DNA from: a virus
DNA length: 34,734 nt
Strand: one strand, 5' to 3'
IMG/VR virus record: IMGVR_UViG_3300035703_000262
Location: 1-34,734 of that record
The notes under the pieces were generated by a model. The model saw nothing but the letters and a program-made list of their open reading frames with translations, was not told the DNA's origin and did not search any database. A program made the position numbers and the translations under genes. This document shows, in pieces, positions 13,791 through 21,082 of the stretch. Positions within the stretch are counted from its first letter, which is position 1; each line of letters opens with the position of its first letter.

Positions 13791-14399
13791 ATGGCATTAA
13801 ACGCTAACGCACTCGTAGATCTTGCAACGGCAAAGACCTATCTGAAGATCCCTATTGGGGAAACTTCACAGGATGCGCTGGTAGAGATCTATATAAACGC
13901 CGCCTCTGAAGAGATCGAGCGCGAGTGCGATAGATCGTTTAAAAGTCAGTCCCATACCGAGACGCGCCACGGTCGTAAACAAAACATTCTTCTCTTAAAA
14001 CAGTGGCCGGTAACGGCCATTGCGTCTTTACGAATCGATAACGACTCGACCTTTACCGCTCCTTCAACTCTTATCGACTCGAGTGATTACAGGATCGGCG
14101 ACGACGGAAACAGTCTCGTACTCTTGAACCAAGTATTTCCAAACGGCTACTCGAATATTCAAGTGGTATATACGGCAGGATATGCAACCGTTCCTGCCGA
14201 TCTTCAGCACGCCTGTCTGTGGATGGTGTCGTGGTTTAGGCAGATGCGCGACTCAGGCGACATCGGCAGAGAGTCGAAGTCGAAGGGCGATGAAACTGTA
14301 ACAATGCTTCAGACGGCGCCGCAGTACGTTAAAGACGCGATCAACCGCTACAAGAAGTCCGAGTTCGGTCTTCTCGAAGCAAGCATGTGGAACTCTTAA
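13791..14399 (+). CDS. Head-tail connector, HK97 gp6-like
   Basis: 202 residues. The N-terminal half reads LVDLATAKTYLKIP, then DALVEIYINAASEEIERECD, typical of phage_connect_1 (HK97 gp6/SPP1 gp15-like) adaptor proteins, which form the ring below the portal. A beta region (FTAPSTLIDSSDYRIGDD, VVYTAGYATVPADLQHA) and C-terminal helices follow, as in this family. The stop codon overlaps the next ATG as TAATG. Gene order (connector, gp10-like, terminator, major tail) supports the call. Confidence 0.85.
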   Translation: MALNANALVDLATAKTYLKIPIGETSQDALVEIYINAASEEIERECDRSFKSQSHTETRHGRKQNILLLKQWPVTAIASLRIDNDSTFTAPSTLIDSSDYRIGDDGNSLVLLNQVFPNGYSNIQVVYTAGYATVPADLQHACLWMVSWFRQMRDSGDIGRESKSKGDETVTMLQTAPQYVKDAINRYKKSEFGLLEASMWNS

Positions 14400-14878
14400 T
14401 GGCTCGCAACGTCTTTACCATGATCAACAACCTGCAGAAGACCATCGAAAGATTGTCTCCCGATAGTCCGTATCTGAAGGCAGCCATGCACAGGGTAGGT
14501 CTTTACGTTGTCGGTCTGGCAAAGATCGAGGCGCTGCGTAAAGGCGTGATCTCGTCCGGTCGTCTAGTGAACAGTCTTCGCTACGAGTTTTTCCGTAGAG
14601 GAAGTGTCGTAGGTATCTCGATCGGCTCGTTTGGTGTGCCTTACGCAGCCATGAACGAGTTCGGCGGGAGGATTAGTCCTCGGCAGTATCGCGCAATGAT
14701 GGCTCGACTTTCACGAAACAGCCGCCACAGACGGGCTAGTAAGGGCGTGGTTCGAGGCAATCCGCAGACAGGGGGAACGTGGCGGGCACGTCCATTCCTT
14801 CGACCAGCGTTTGCAAAAAGCCGTCCCTTCGTGGTCGATACGCTTCGGGCTGCCTTATCTTTCTCGAAAGGACGGTAG
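14399..14878 (+). CDS. HK97 gp10-like head-tail joining protein
   Basis: 159 residues; ATG 14399 overlaps the upstream TAA (TAATG) and is preferred over an in-frame GTG at 14387. It contains a helical N-terminus with LVNSLRYEF, then GVPYAAMNEFGG, the signature of the HK97 gp10-like family acting at the head-tail interface. A basic region (RNSRHRRASKG) and RPFLRPAFAKS near the C-terminus are also typical. Confidence 0.82.
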   Translation: MARNVFTMINNLQKTIERLSPDSPYLKAAMHRVGLYVVGLAKIEALRKGVISSGRLVNSLRYEFFRRGSVVGISIGSFGVPYAAMNEFGGRISPRQYRAMMARLSRNSRHRRASKGVVRGNPQTGGTWRARPFLRPAFAKSRPFVVDTLRAALSFSKGR

Positions 14879-14881
14879 ATC

Positions 14882-15319
14882 GTGTCGTCTTTACGCAGTG
14901 ACATAGCCGATGCGATCATAGCGCGCCTTGCGTTACTGCCAGACATCAAGTCGGCGTCGTTCGATACGGTTCGTCTTCAAGCCAACGACTTTCAAGACTG
15001 GGAGCTACCGGCTGTTCAGATTATCGATCTCGGAGAGGTCGTCATTCACGAGATGAAACGCGCTCGTAAAAGCTGGCAGCTTGTCGTCGAGATCATTCTA
15101 GGTCCGCAAGCGACGACAACGCCTACGCAAAAAACCTTGTGGGACTTGATGGAGACGGTAGAGCGACATCTTTGGGAGACGCCAAACCTTGGTATTTCAG
15201 GCGTTATCCACATGATACTCACAGGAACATCGACCGATCTGCACTTGATGCAGCCGTATTACCTCGGTCGACTTGAAATGCAGGTAGACTATTATCAGCC
15301 CCTTGTCGGCACTTGCTGA
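14882..15319 (+). CDS. Putative tail terminator / tail completion protein
   Basis: 145 residues from GTG 14882, 3 bp after the previous stop. An N-terminal helix (RSDIADAIIARLALLP) followed by alternating strands and helices (SWQLVVEIILGPQ, LWDLMETVERHLWETP) and a terminal RLEMQVDYY strand match the gpU/HK97 gp11-like alpha/beta fold that caps the tail tube. Position directly before the major tail protein fits. The specific family is inferred from size and order. Confidence 0.7.
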   Translation: MSSLRSDIADAIIARLALLPDIKSASFDTVRLQANDFQDWELPAVQIIDLGEVVIHEMKRARKSWQLVVEIILGPQATTTPTQKTLWDLMETVERHLWETPNLGISGVIHMILTGTSTDLHLMQPYYLGRLEMQVDYYQPLVGTC

Positions 15320-15351
15320 TAAGGTTTACACTTTTCTAACCGAAGAAAGGA

Positions 15352-15365
15352 TGCCGAGGAGGGCA
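15352..15365 (+). promoter_or_regulatory. Small hairpin around major-tail ribosome site
   Basis: TGCC and GGCA (within ATGCCGAGGAGGGCACAGC) form a 4-bp stem with the Shine-Dalgarno GAGGAG in the loop, just before ATG 15370. Weak alone, but it matches the loop-placed ribosome sites of the capsid and connector genes. Confidence 0.3.
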
Positions 15366-15369
15366 CAGC

Positions 15370-16608
15370 ATGTCGAAGAATTACGCAGCAATTTACGAGA
15401 GCGACAACGATGCGATTGCCCTTGAGCAGTCGTTCTACGTCAAAGAGGAAATCACCAGAGGCGAACTAATTGCCCCGGTCGATGCAGATTTTATTTTCAC
15501 AATCCCAGGCGGAACGTTGAACTTTGTTCAGCCGTTCGAGCCGTCACCGCACCGATCTGGTCGCGGTCCTGTAGGCATTATCAAAAAGAAGAAAGAAACT
15601 TCGTGGTCGTTGAACTCGTACTTCAACATCAACGAAGCTCTCGGCGCTCCCGCAGCTACCGAGATCGATCCAGGTATCCGCGCTCTCATGAAGCAGGTAC
15701 TTGGTAAAGAAGACACGACGACGGGTATTAAGTTTACCCGTACCGTTCCGGCTACCACGGTTTCGATCTTCGAGTGCGGTGATAAGTTCGCTCGTCAGGC
15801 AAACGGTGCCTTCTGCGATGCCTTGAACATGCAGTTTCCTGGCGACGGCGAAGCGTCGATGGCTTTTTCCGGTATGGCAAAGAATTGTCTCTACGTCGGT
15901 ATTGGTAAGACTACGGCAAATAATAACGGCGGCACAACCGTTACACTCGAAACCGACGACGGCAAGCAGTTCTCATCTGCCGTAGGCGCTTACGTCATGC
16001 TTATCGAGGCAGACGGAACGACTCGTTCTGCTGATACTCCAAACGGCTCGCCTCGCAAGATTTTGTCAGTAGTAGGCGACGTCGTAACGCTTTCTGGAGC
16101 AGCCCTAGCCGATGCGGATGCTTCTGTAAATGATATGTATCTCGTTTACTATGAACCTGCGAACCCAACGGCGATCAACAATCCTGTTACCGGCCTTCAA
16201 GGTGCACTTGCAGTTTCAGGCATTGCAGGATCGATCTGCCCACGTTCTCTTAGCGTTCAGATCACGAATAACCACGAAGTACGCAACGACTGCTACGGAA
16301 CCGATGCGCTGGCAGGATCGCTATTCGTCGCAGGAGCTCGCGCTACGATCTCGGTGAGCATGGAAATGAACGTCAACAAAGACTTGATTGCATTCTTCAA
16401 CGCAGTACAGGCGTTCGAGTCGCAGGTTCTTCAGATCACTCTTGGCGATACAACCAAGCGTTATCTCGACATGGACTTCCCGAAGGTCATGTTCCCTGTT
16501 CCTGAGATGCCTATTCCCGAGTCCGGTTCAATTCCTGTGACGTTTGAAGGCACGCCGCTTCAGACAGCCTTGAATGCGGACGACGAAATTAGCGTTCACT
16601 TCAAGTAA
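15370..16608 (+). CDS. Major tail (tube) protein
   Basis: 412 residues, ATG 15370 with GAGGAGG upstream. The beta-rich protein includes strands typical of tail-tube subunits (for example ISVSMEMNVNKDLIAFF and FPKVMFPVPEMPIPESGS, then IPVTFEGTPLQ), with a middle insertion (about 180-265) rich in Gly, Thr and Asp that may be an exposed Ig-like or spacer domain. It lies between the tail terminator and the G/GT chaperones and is followed by a strong terminator, as expected for a highly expressed gene. It forms the tail tube around the tape measure. Confidence 0.82.
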   Translation: MSKNYAAIYESDNDAIALEQSFYVKEEITRGELIAPVDADFIFTIPGGTLNFVQPFEPSPHRSGRGPVGIIKKKKETSWSLNSYFNINEALGAPAATEIDPGIRALMKQVLGKEDTTTGIKFTRTVPATTVSIFECGDKFARQANGAFCDALNMQFPGDGEASMAFSGMAKNCLYVGIGKTTANNNGGTTVTLETDDGKQFSSAVGAYVMLIEADGTTRSADTPNGSPRKILSVVGDVVTLSGAALADADASVNDMYLVYYEPANPTAINNPVTGLQGALAVSGIAGSICPRSLSVQITNNHEVRNDCYGTDALAGSLFVAGARATISVSMEMNVNKDLIAFFNAVQAFESQVLQITLGDTTKRYLDMDFPKVMFPVPEMPIPESGSIPVTFEGTPLQTALNADDEISVHFK

Positions 16609-16634
16609 CAAGTCGGCCAGTAGGCTTTGCCTCT

Positions 16635-16715
16635 GGTTGCTTACGGGAGACGGTCTTGCAGCAATGCTTGGCCGTCTTTCTTTTTTCTGGGTAAACTTTA
16701 CCCTCGTAAGCAACC
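16635..16715 (+). terminator. Nested terminator region after major tail gene
   Basis: AGACGG (16648-16653) pairs with CCGTCT (16672-16677) and is followed by TTTCTTTTTT, a good intrinsic terminator. It is enclosed by a perfect 11-bp inverted repeat, GGTTGCTTACG (16635-16645) and CGTAAGCAACC (16705-16715), and followed by the palindrome GGGTAAACTTTACCC (16689-16703). The terminator would reduce transcripts for chaperone and tape-measure genes relative to the tail tube. Confidence 0.8.
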
Positions 16716-16735
16716 AACTAACCTATGAGGTAAAG
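16696..16735 (+). promoter_or_regulatory. Conserved hairpin element, copy B
   Basis: CTTTACC (16696-16702) can pair with GGTAAAG (16729-16735), enclosing GTAAGCAACC (16706-16715) as in copy A. The 3' arm overlaps the GAGGT ribosome site of the gene at 16740. The same CTTTACC is also complementary to GGGTAAA at 16689-16695, so two mutually exclusive pairings are possible, as in an attenuator or translational switch. Confidence 0.5.
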
Positions 16736-16739
16736 ACAC

Positions 16740-17213
16740 ATGGCGTTTACAATCGACCAACTGGTTAACGACGGCACAATTGAAGTCATCGTATCGAAAG
16801 ACACAGCCCTTCTAGACCTAGACAAAGACACCTACACCGAATACCTGAAGACGCTCGACGAGAAGCTATTGAAGTTCAAAGACGGAGAAGCTCCCTGTCG
16901 TTTCGTCATGAAAAAGCGCGTGGACTACAAGAAGCAGAAATGGTTGGACAATCAAATGGTTGTCTACTCAGAAGGCGAAGCACAGTATCAAGCTGCTTTT
17001 GCTCTGGACGTGGTTCGCGCCTGTCTCGACGAGATCAAGTATCCTGACTACGTTCCCATGGAAAAGCGGATCATCGTTAAGAAGACCGGCGACGGTTACG
17101 TTGACGATCGCACGATGTCTATGCTCGCTCCTACTGGTATTTGTCACGAGCTTTTTGTTGCGCGAAGCATGTTCATCGATAAGGAATCTGGAGGAGCGAG
17201 CTTAAAAAAATAG
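16740..17213 (+). CDS. Tail assembly chaperone, gpG-like
   Basis: 157 residues from ATG 16740, located between the major tail protein and tape measure, the invariant position of gpG-like chaperones that coat the tape measure during tail assembly. Mostly helical with a charged beta-like middle (DGEAPCRFVMKKRVDYKK). The last codons (Leu-Lys-Lys-stop) run through seven A residues, 17204-17210, which in this frame read A AAA AAA, the classic -1 slippery heptamer. A -1 shift there fuses it to the frame at 17213. Confidence 0.8.
   Translation: MAFTIDQLVNDGTIEVIVSKDTALLDLDKDTYTEYLKTLDEKLLKFKDGEAPCRFVMKKRVDYKKQKWLDNQMVVYSEGEAQYQAAFALDVVRACLDEIKYPDYVPMEKRIIVKKTGDGYVDDRTMSMLAPTGICHELFVARSMFIDKESGGASLKK
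17204..17210 (+). other. Programmed -1 ribosomal frameshift site (A AAA AAA)
   Basis: The heptamer is in phase with the upstream gene (zero-frame codons tta aaa aaa tag). A -1 slip reads ata gtg tcg next and enters the 17213 frame, which is open to 17620. This gives a G-GT fusion of about 293 residues. Confidence 0.8.
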
Positions 17214-17620
17214 TGTCGGCGTTGCTGGACTTGACCTATGCCTCGCCCGAACGCGCTGCATCTTTTAATTGTTTGACGTGTAGGGATAGGGTCAAGAAGC
17301 TGCGCCGATGTAAAGAGGATCGCGAGGACTTTACGTTTGAAAAAGACGGAAACCCATGGCCTATACAGATCGACAAAGGCGGCGAAACATACGGCTTTTG
17401 TCCTGGTAAGGTGACGTGGCGCGTAGAGAATAGCGACCTTCTAAGGCTTCTGATCGTCGGGGCCGAAACGGGTGTTATGATAAGAGGCGGTGGACTTGCG
17501 GATCAGCCGTCGTGGTGGATCGACCTTCTAGGATGGTTCATACCGAAGTACGATGCAATAAAGTTTGCATCCAAGGCTCGGCAAGTTCTCGGCGACGGCT
17601 CGAAGACAAAAAAGGGATAG
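17213..17620 (+). CDS. Frameshift extension (gpT-like) of tail chaperone, zinc-binding
   Basis: 135 residues if started at GTG 17213 (TAGTG overlap with the gpG-like stop), but more likely translated as the -1 frameshift extension. Cys residues C20, C23, C33 and C63 lie in NCLTCRDRVKKLRRC and YGFCPGK, suggesting a zinc-binding domain. The rest is helical with a hydrophobic WWIDLLGWFIP segment and ends KFASKARQVLGDGSK. Position immediately upstream of the tape measure supports a T-domain role in binding it. A free GTG-initiated product cannot be excluded. Confidence 0.75.
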   Translation: MSALLDLTYASPERAASFNCLTCRDRVKKLRRCKEDREDFTFEKDGNPWPIQIDKGGETYGFCPGKVTWRVENSDLLRLLIVGAETGVMIRGGGLADQPSWWIDLLGWFIPKYDAIKFASKARQVLGDGSKTKKG

Positions 17621-17623
17621 CTT

Positions 17624-20600
17624 ATGCCAATTACGACCGACAGTTTACTCATGGACATTTCGGTGGACGTGAAGAAGTCGTCGGTCGAAGTCGCTGGCCT
17701 TAGCAACTCCCTTGAAAAGCTCGTAAAAGACCTAATGGAGACGCGCAAAAGCGCGCAGCAAAGCAGTCAATCACTTACCGATCTTGGCGCTACGTCGCTA
17801 AAGCTAAACGCAACGCTCGACCTTCTCTCGAAGGCTTATACCCTTCTCATAGCTCCGCTTCAGATGTCCGTTAAGGCGTTTATGCGCGAAGACGAGGTTA
17901 CTAATAAACTTGCCGGAACGCTTCGCCTTCTCGGACAAGAAACGCAAGAGCACATGCAGATATTTCTCGACTTCGCCGAGTCGATGGACGTTAGTTCACG
18001 AGTCAGCGGGGAGGTTACCTTAAACCTTGCGGCTCAAGCTAAAGCCATGGGAGCAACGACGAAGCAGACTTTAATGCTCGTCCAGGCATCTGCGGATCTT
18101 GCTTCTTTAATGGACAAGGACATCTTCGGCGCATTCAATCAGTTGACGACGCTTATGAATGGCGTTGTTCCGAAGAGTATCGAAAAGCTCATACCGCAGA
18201 TCAAAACCCTTTCTGCAGAACAGCTACGCGCCGGAAAAGGCGTCGAGATGTTAGCGAAAGCCTTGAAAGGTATGGCTGGCAGAGACGTCAGTAGCCTTAC
18301 TGCCTCGATAGAAAGAGTTGGAAATTCTATCGAGAATTTTATGAAGGCTATAGGCCGTCTAGTTGAAGAAGTGTTTAGACTGCCTTCGTCGTTCGATACG
18401 GTAAAGAATGCAATAGACGGTGCCCGTAAGGTAATCGAGTCGGCTGGTCCTTCTATTAAGAAGACCGTAGATGCGCTTGCTGCAACAGACTGGGGAAAAA
18501 TTGCTACTGGCGTCTTGTCGGTAGCCGCTGCCTTCGTTGCTTTAAAGTCTGCAATGGCTATTACTGGTGCAATCGCCGCAGTCGGCGGTCTGTCAAGTGC
18601 TATAGCTTTGATGGGCGGCATGACGGTTATTCTTGCTCAGATAACAACTTTTTTTGCAGCCATGAAGACCGCAGCTCTTGCGGCCGTTATTCCAATGATG
18701 AAACTTGCTGCAACTGTTGGCGTTATAATGGCCGTAGTTGCTGCCGTTGACATTCTAGTAAGAAACTTTCGACAGCTAGACAAGTTAGCAAAGACCGTCG
18801 CTCTCTCGATGGAAATTGCTTTCAACTCTGCTCTTATGAATTTTAAAGGCTTTGCTGATGCCTTTATGAAAGGCGTTGAAGGGATTGCGTCTAGTATAAA
18901 CAAGATCGCCGGACGTGAGTTGATCGATATGGCTGGCTTTGCCGAGATGGAAAAGCGCCGCCTAGATCGCGCAAAGGATCTCGCAGACCGAACAGATAAG
19001 TTGATCTCCGATCTAAAGGACGCCTCGAAAGACATCGACTTCGGCTTTGCGGGAGAAGGTTTAAAACTCGTAAACAGACTTCTCGGCGATACCACTGAGA
19101 AGGTTAAAGACGTAGCAAAAACAGCTAAGACGCTGCCAGACGTAGGTCGCGGAACCGTTGCTTCATACGAAGACATGAAGAAGGTTCTCGACGAGCTGAC
19201 TTCTAAAAACGAAGACCTTTTACTAGACATTGCCAACATGGGAGCAAGCACGGTCGAGCAGATCGAGAACGCTCTCGACCTTGAACTCGAACGTCTTGCC
19301 GTTAAGGAAGATCAGCTTCGTATTGAAGGCAAACTAAACGGCGAGATGGGCAAGAGAATCCAAGAGCAAATTGATCTACAAAAAGAGCTGATTGAAACGC
19401 AAGCAGCAACAAAAATAGATCAAGTAATTGCGCCAAACGCGATCAATCCAGATCAGCTCGAAGCTATCAAAAGATCCTTTGGAGAAGGCGCGTCAGGCTT
19501 CGCCGCTGTAATAGGTAAGGCTATGGGCGGTATGAGCATGGTTACCTCTGCTGTATCTGCTGTGATGGGCGCTATTTCTGGACTTATTTCTTTCGTTCAA
19601 GAGCTTCTAGATTTCGTTCCAAAGACGCTTGATGCAATAGCCAACATTTTTAAAACCTTGACCGATCTGCCTGGCCGTATTCTCGAATCTGTAAAGAATC
19701 TCGGTAAAGAAGTCGTTCGTCTGATAAGCGACTTCATACCGAACCTTCTTCAGGCGCTTCCAGATATTGTTGATTCTCTCGCTGTTGCTTTGTTTGAAAA
19801 AATTCCCGAAGCCATATCGCGCTTGATGGAGGCTCTGCCTGATATTTTTGACCGCTTCGCGCAGCGTATTCCAGAGCTGACGGAGAGAGTTGTTGCTGGC
19901 TTGGTAGCAGGAGCGCCGTCTATTGCGATACGTCTGACCAACGGACTTGTGCGGTCTGGGCCTCGCATAGCAATAGCCATGATGAAAGTCATGGCCGTTG
20001 AACTTCCAAAAGCTATCGTCGAAGGTATCGTCGAAGGCGTAAAACAGATATTTGGTCTATTAAGCGACTTCGGCTCGTCGCTGATTGATCCTGAAAAAAT
20101 CGGCGCTGCACTTTCTGGTATAGGCAAGCGTCTGACCGGCGAAGCGTCTCAGCTTTTTGCTGTAATGGATTTAACCAGTCAAGGCGAAGCCGTAAAGACT
20201 GCATACGAAGATTTCAAGCAAGCGATCAACGACGCAACGCTTCAGGCTTTGAATATTCTGAAAGCTCTCTGGGACGAACTCATGAGAGGTCTTGTCGCTA
20301 TTTGGCGCTTTATCTACGACACATTTATTCAGCCGCTACTCGACGGAATCAGAACTGTTTGGCTATGGGTTTACGATAATGTGATTCGACCGATCTTGGG
20401 AATAATTCAGCAAGCGTGGCAATGGGTCTCAGACAACATAATCTCGCCGCTTTCAGGAGCGGTTCAAAAAGCGTGGCAGTGGGTTGTTGATAACGTTATT
20501 AATCGACTCACGTCTTCAGTGAAAGACGCTTGGGAGTGGGTTTACACGAAGATCGTCGAGCCTCTTGTTAGCGCGTTCAATAGAATTTTTTCTTTCAAGT

Positions 20601-21082
20601 TTCCAGAGTTTCCTAAATTCTACTGGCCGTCGTTTCCAGAATTTAAGTGGCCGTCAATACCTAAGCCCGATTGGTGGAAAATGCCAAGCATGAGTGGCGG
20701 TAGCGGTAGCGGAGGACTAATAAGCGGAACCGGAACGCCACTGGATTATTTTAATAAAGGCGGCTTCGTAAAACCAATCTACGCACAGACAGGCTTGATG
20801 ATTCCGAAAGGAACTGACTCTGTTCCAGCGATGCTAACTCCTGGCGAGTTCGTAGTTCAACGTCCTGCCGTTCAAGCTCTTGGAGCTGGCGCACTTCACG
20901 CAATAAACAAAGGAATAGCTCCTGTATCGAATACGACTGTTAACCTATCGTTCGACATAAAGACAACAGAGCCGATAGACGATAACTTCTTCAGGCAGAA
21001 GATCATGCCGCGCGTCCGAGAAGAGTTCCGTCGTGCTTCGTTGGATGGATCGTTCGTCATAGCAGGAAGCGGGATAAGGTAA
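17624..21082 (+). CDS. Tape measure protein
   Basis: 1152 residues, the longest gene. An N-terminal coiled coil (about 20-60) is followed by helical domains, hydrophobic Ala-rich segments (about 290-390) likely to be membrane-inserting, and more coiled coil (about 500-600). Further amphipathic helices, five 19-residue Trp repeats (894-988) and a C-terminal segment GTDSVPAMLTPGEFVVQRP, a hallmark of tape measures, follow. It sets tail length; at about 1.5 angstrom per residue this suggests about 170 nm. A downstream SGGSGSGGLISGTGT linker is flexible. It abuts the next gene (TAA then ATG). Confidence 0.93.
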   Translation: MPITTDSLLMDISVDVKKSSVEVAGLSNSLEKLVKDLMETRKSAQQSSQSLTDLGATSLKLNATLDLLSKAYTLLIAPLQMSVKAFMREDEVTNKLAGTLRLLGQETQEHMQIFLDFAESMDVSSRVSGEVTLNLAAQAKAMGATTKQTLMLVQASADLASLMDKDIFGAFNQLTTLMNGVVPKSIEKLIPQIKTLSAEQLRAGKGVEMLAKALKGMAGRDVSSLTASIERVGNSIENFMKAIGRLVEEVFRLPSSFDTVKNAIDGARKVIESAGPSIKKTVDALAATDWGKIATGVLSVAAAFVALKSAMAITGAIAAVGGLSSAIALMGGMTVILAQITTFFAAMKTAALAAVIPMMKLAATVGVIMAVVAAVDILVRNFRQLDKLAKTVALSMEIAFNSALMNFKGFADAFMKGVEGIASSINKIAGRELIDMAGFAEMEKRRLDRAKDLADRTDKLISDLKDASKDIDFGFAGEGLKLVNRLLGDTTEKVKDVAKTAKTLPDVGRGTVASYEDMKKVLDELTSKNEDLLLDIANMGASTVEQIENALDLELERLAVKEDQLRIEGKLNGEMGKRIQEQIDLQKELIETQAATKIDQVIAPNAINPDQLEAIKRSFGEGASGFAAVIGKAMGGMSMVTSAVSAVMGAISGLISFVQELLDFVPKTLDAIANIFKTLTDLPGRILESVKNLGKEVVRLISDFIPNLLQALPDIVDSLAVALFEKIPEAISRLMEALPDIFDRFAQRIPELTERVVAGLVAGAPSIAIRLTNGLVRSGPRIAIAMMKVMAVELPKAIVEGIVEGVKQIFGLLSDFGSSLIDPEKIGAALSGIGKRLTGEASQLFAVMDLTSQGEAVKTAYEDFKQAINDATLQALNILKALWDELMRGLVAIWRFIYDTFIQPLLDGIRTVWLWVYDNVIRPILGIIQQAWQWVSDNIISPLSGAVQKAWQWVVDNVINRLTSSVKDAWEWVYTKIVEPLVSAFNRIFSFKFPEFPKFYWPSFPEFKWPSIPKPDWWKMPSMSGGSGSGGLISGTGTPLDYFNKGGFVKPIYAQTGLMIPKGTDSVPAMLTPGEFVVQRPAVQALGAGALHAINKGIAPVSNTTVNLSFDIKTTEPIDDNFFRQKIMPRVREEFRRASLDGSFVIAGSGIR
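20303..20587 (+). repeat. Five 19-residue Trp repeats in tape measure
   Basis: Period 57 nt. Units start at residues 894, 913, 932, 951 and 970 with the pattern W-x-[FW]-[IV]-x-D/T-x-[IF]-[IV]-x-[PR]-L (for example WLWVYDNVIRPILGIIQQA and WQWVSDNIISPLSGAVQKA). The units are amphipathic and helical. Confidence 0.85.

Noticed and set aside
18637-19251. 204-codon reverse-strand ORF in the tape-measure gene
   Set aside because: Low-complexity Ser/Ala/Ile product derived from forward helical codons; no start signal.
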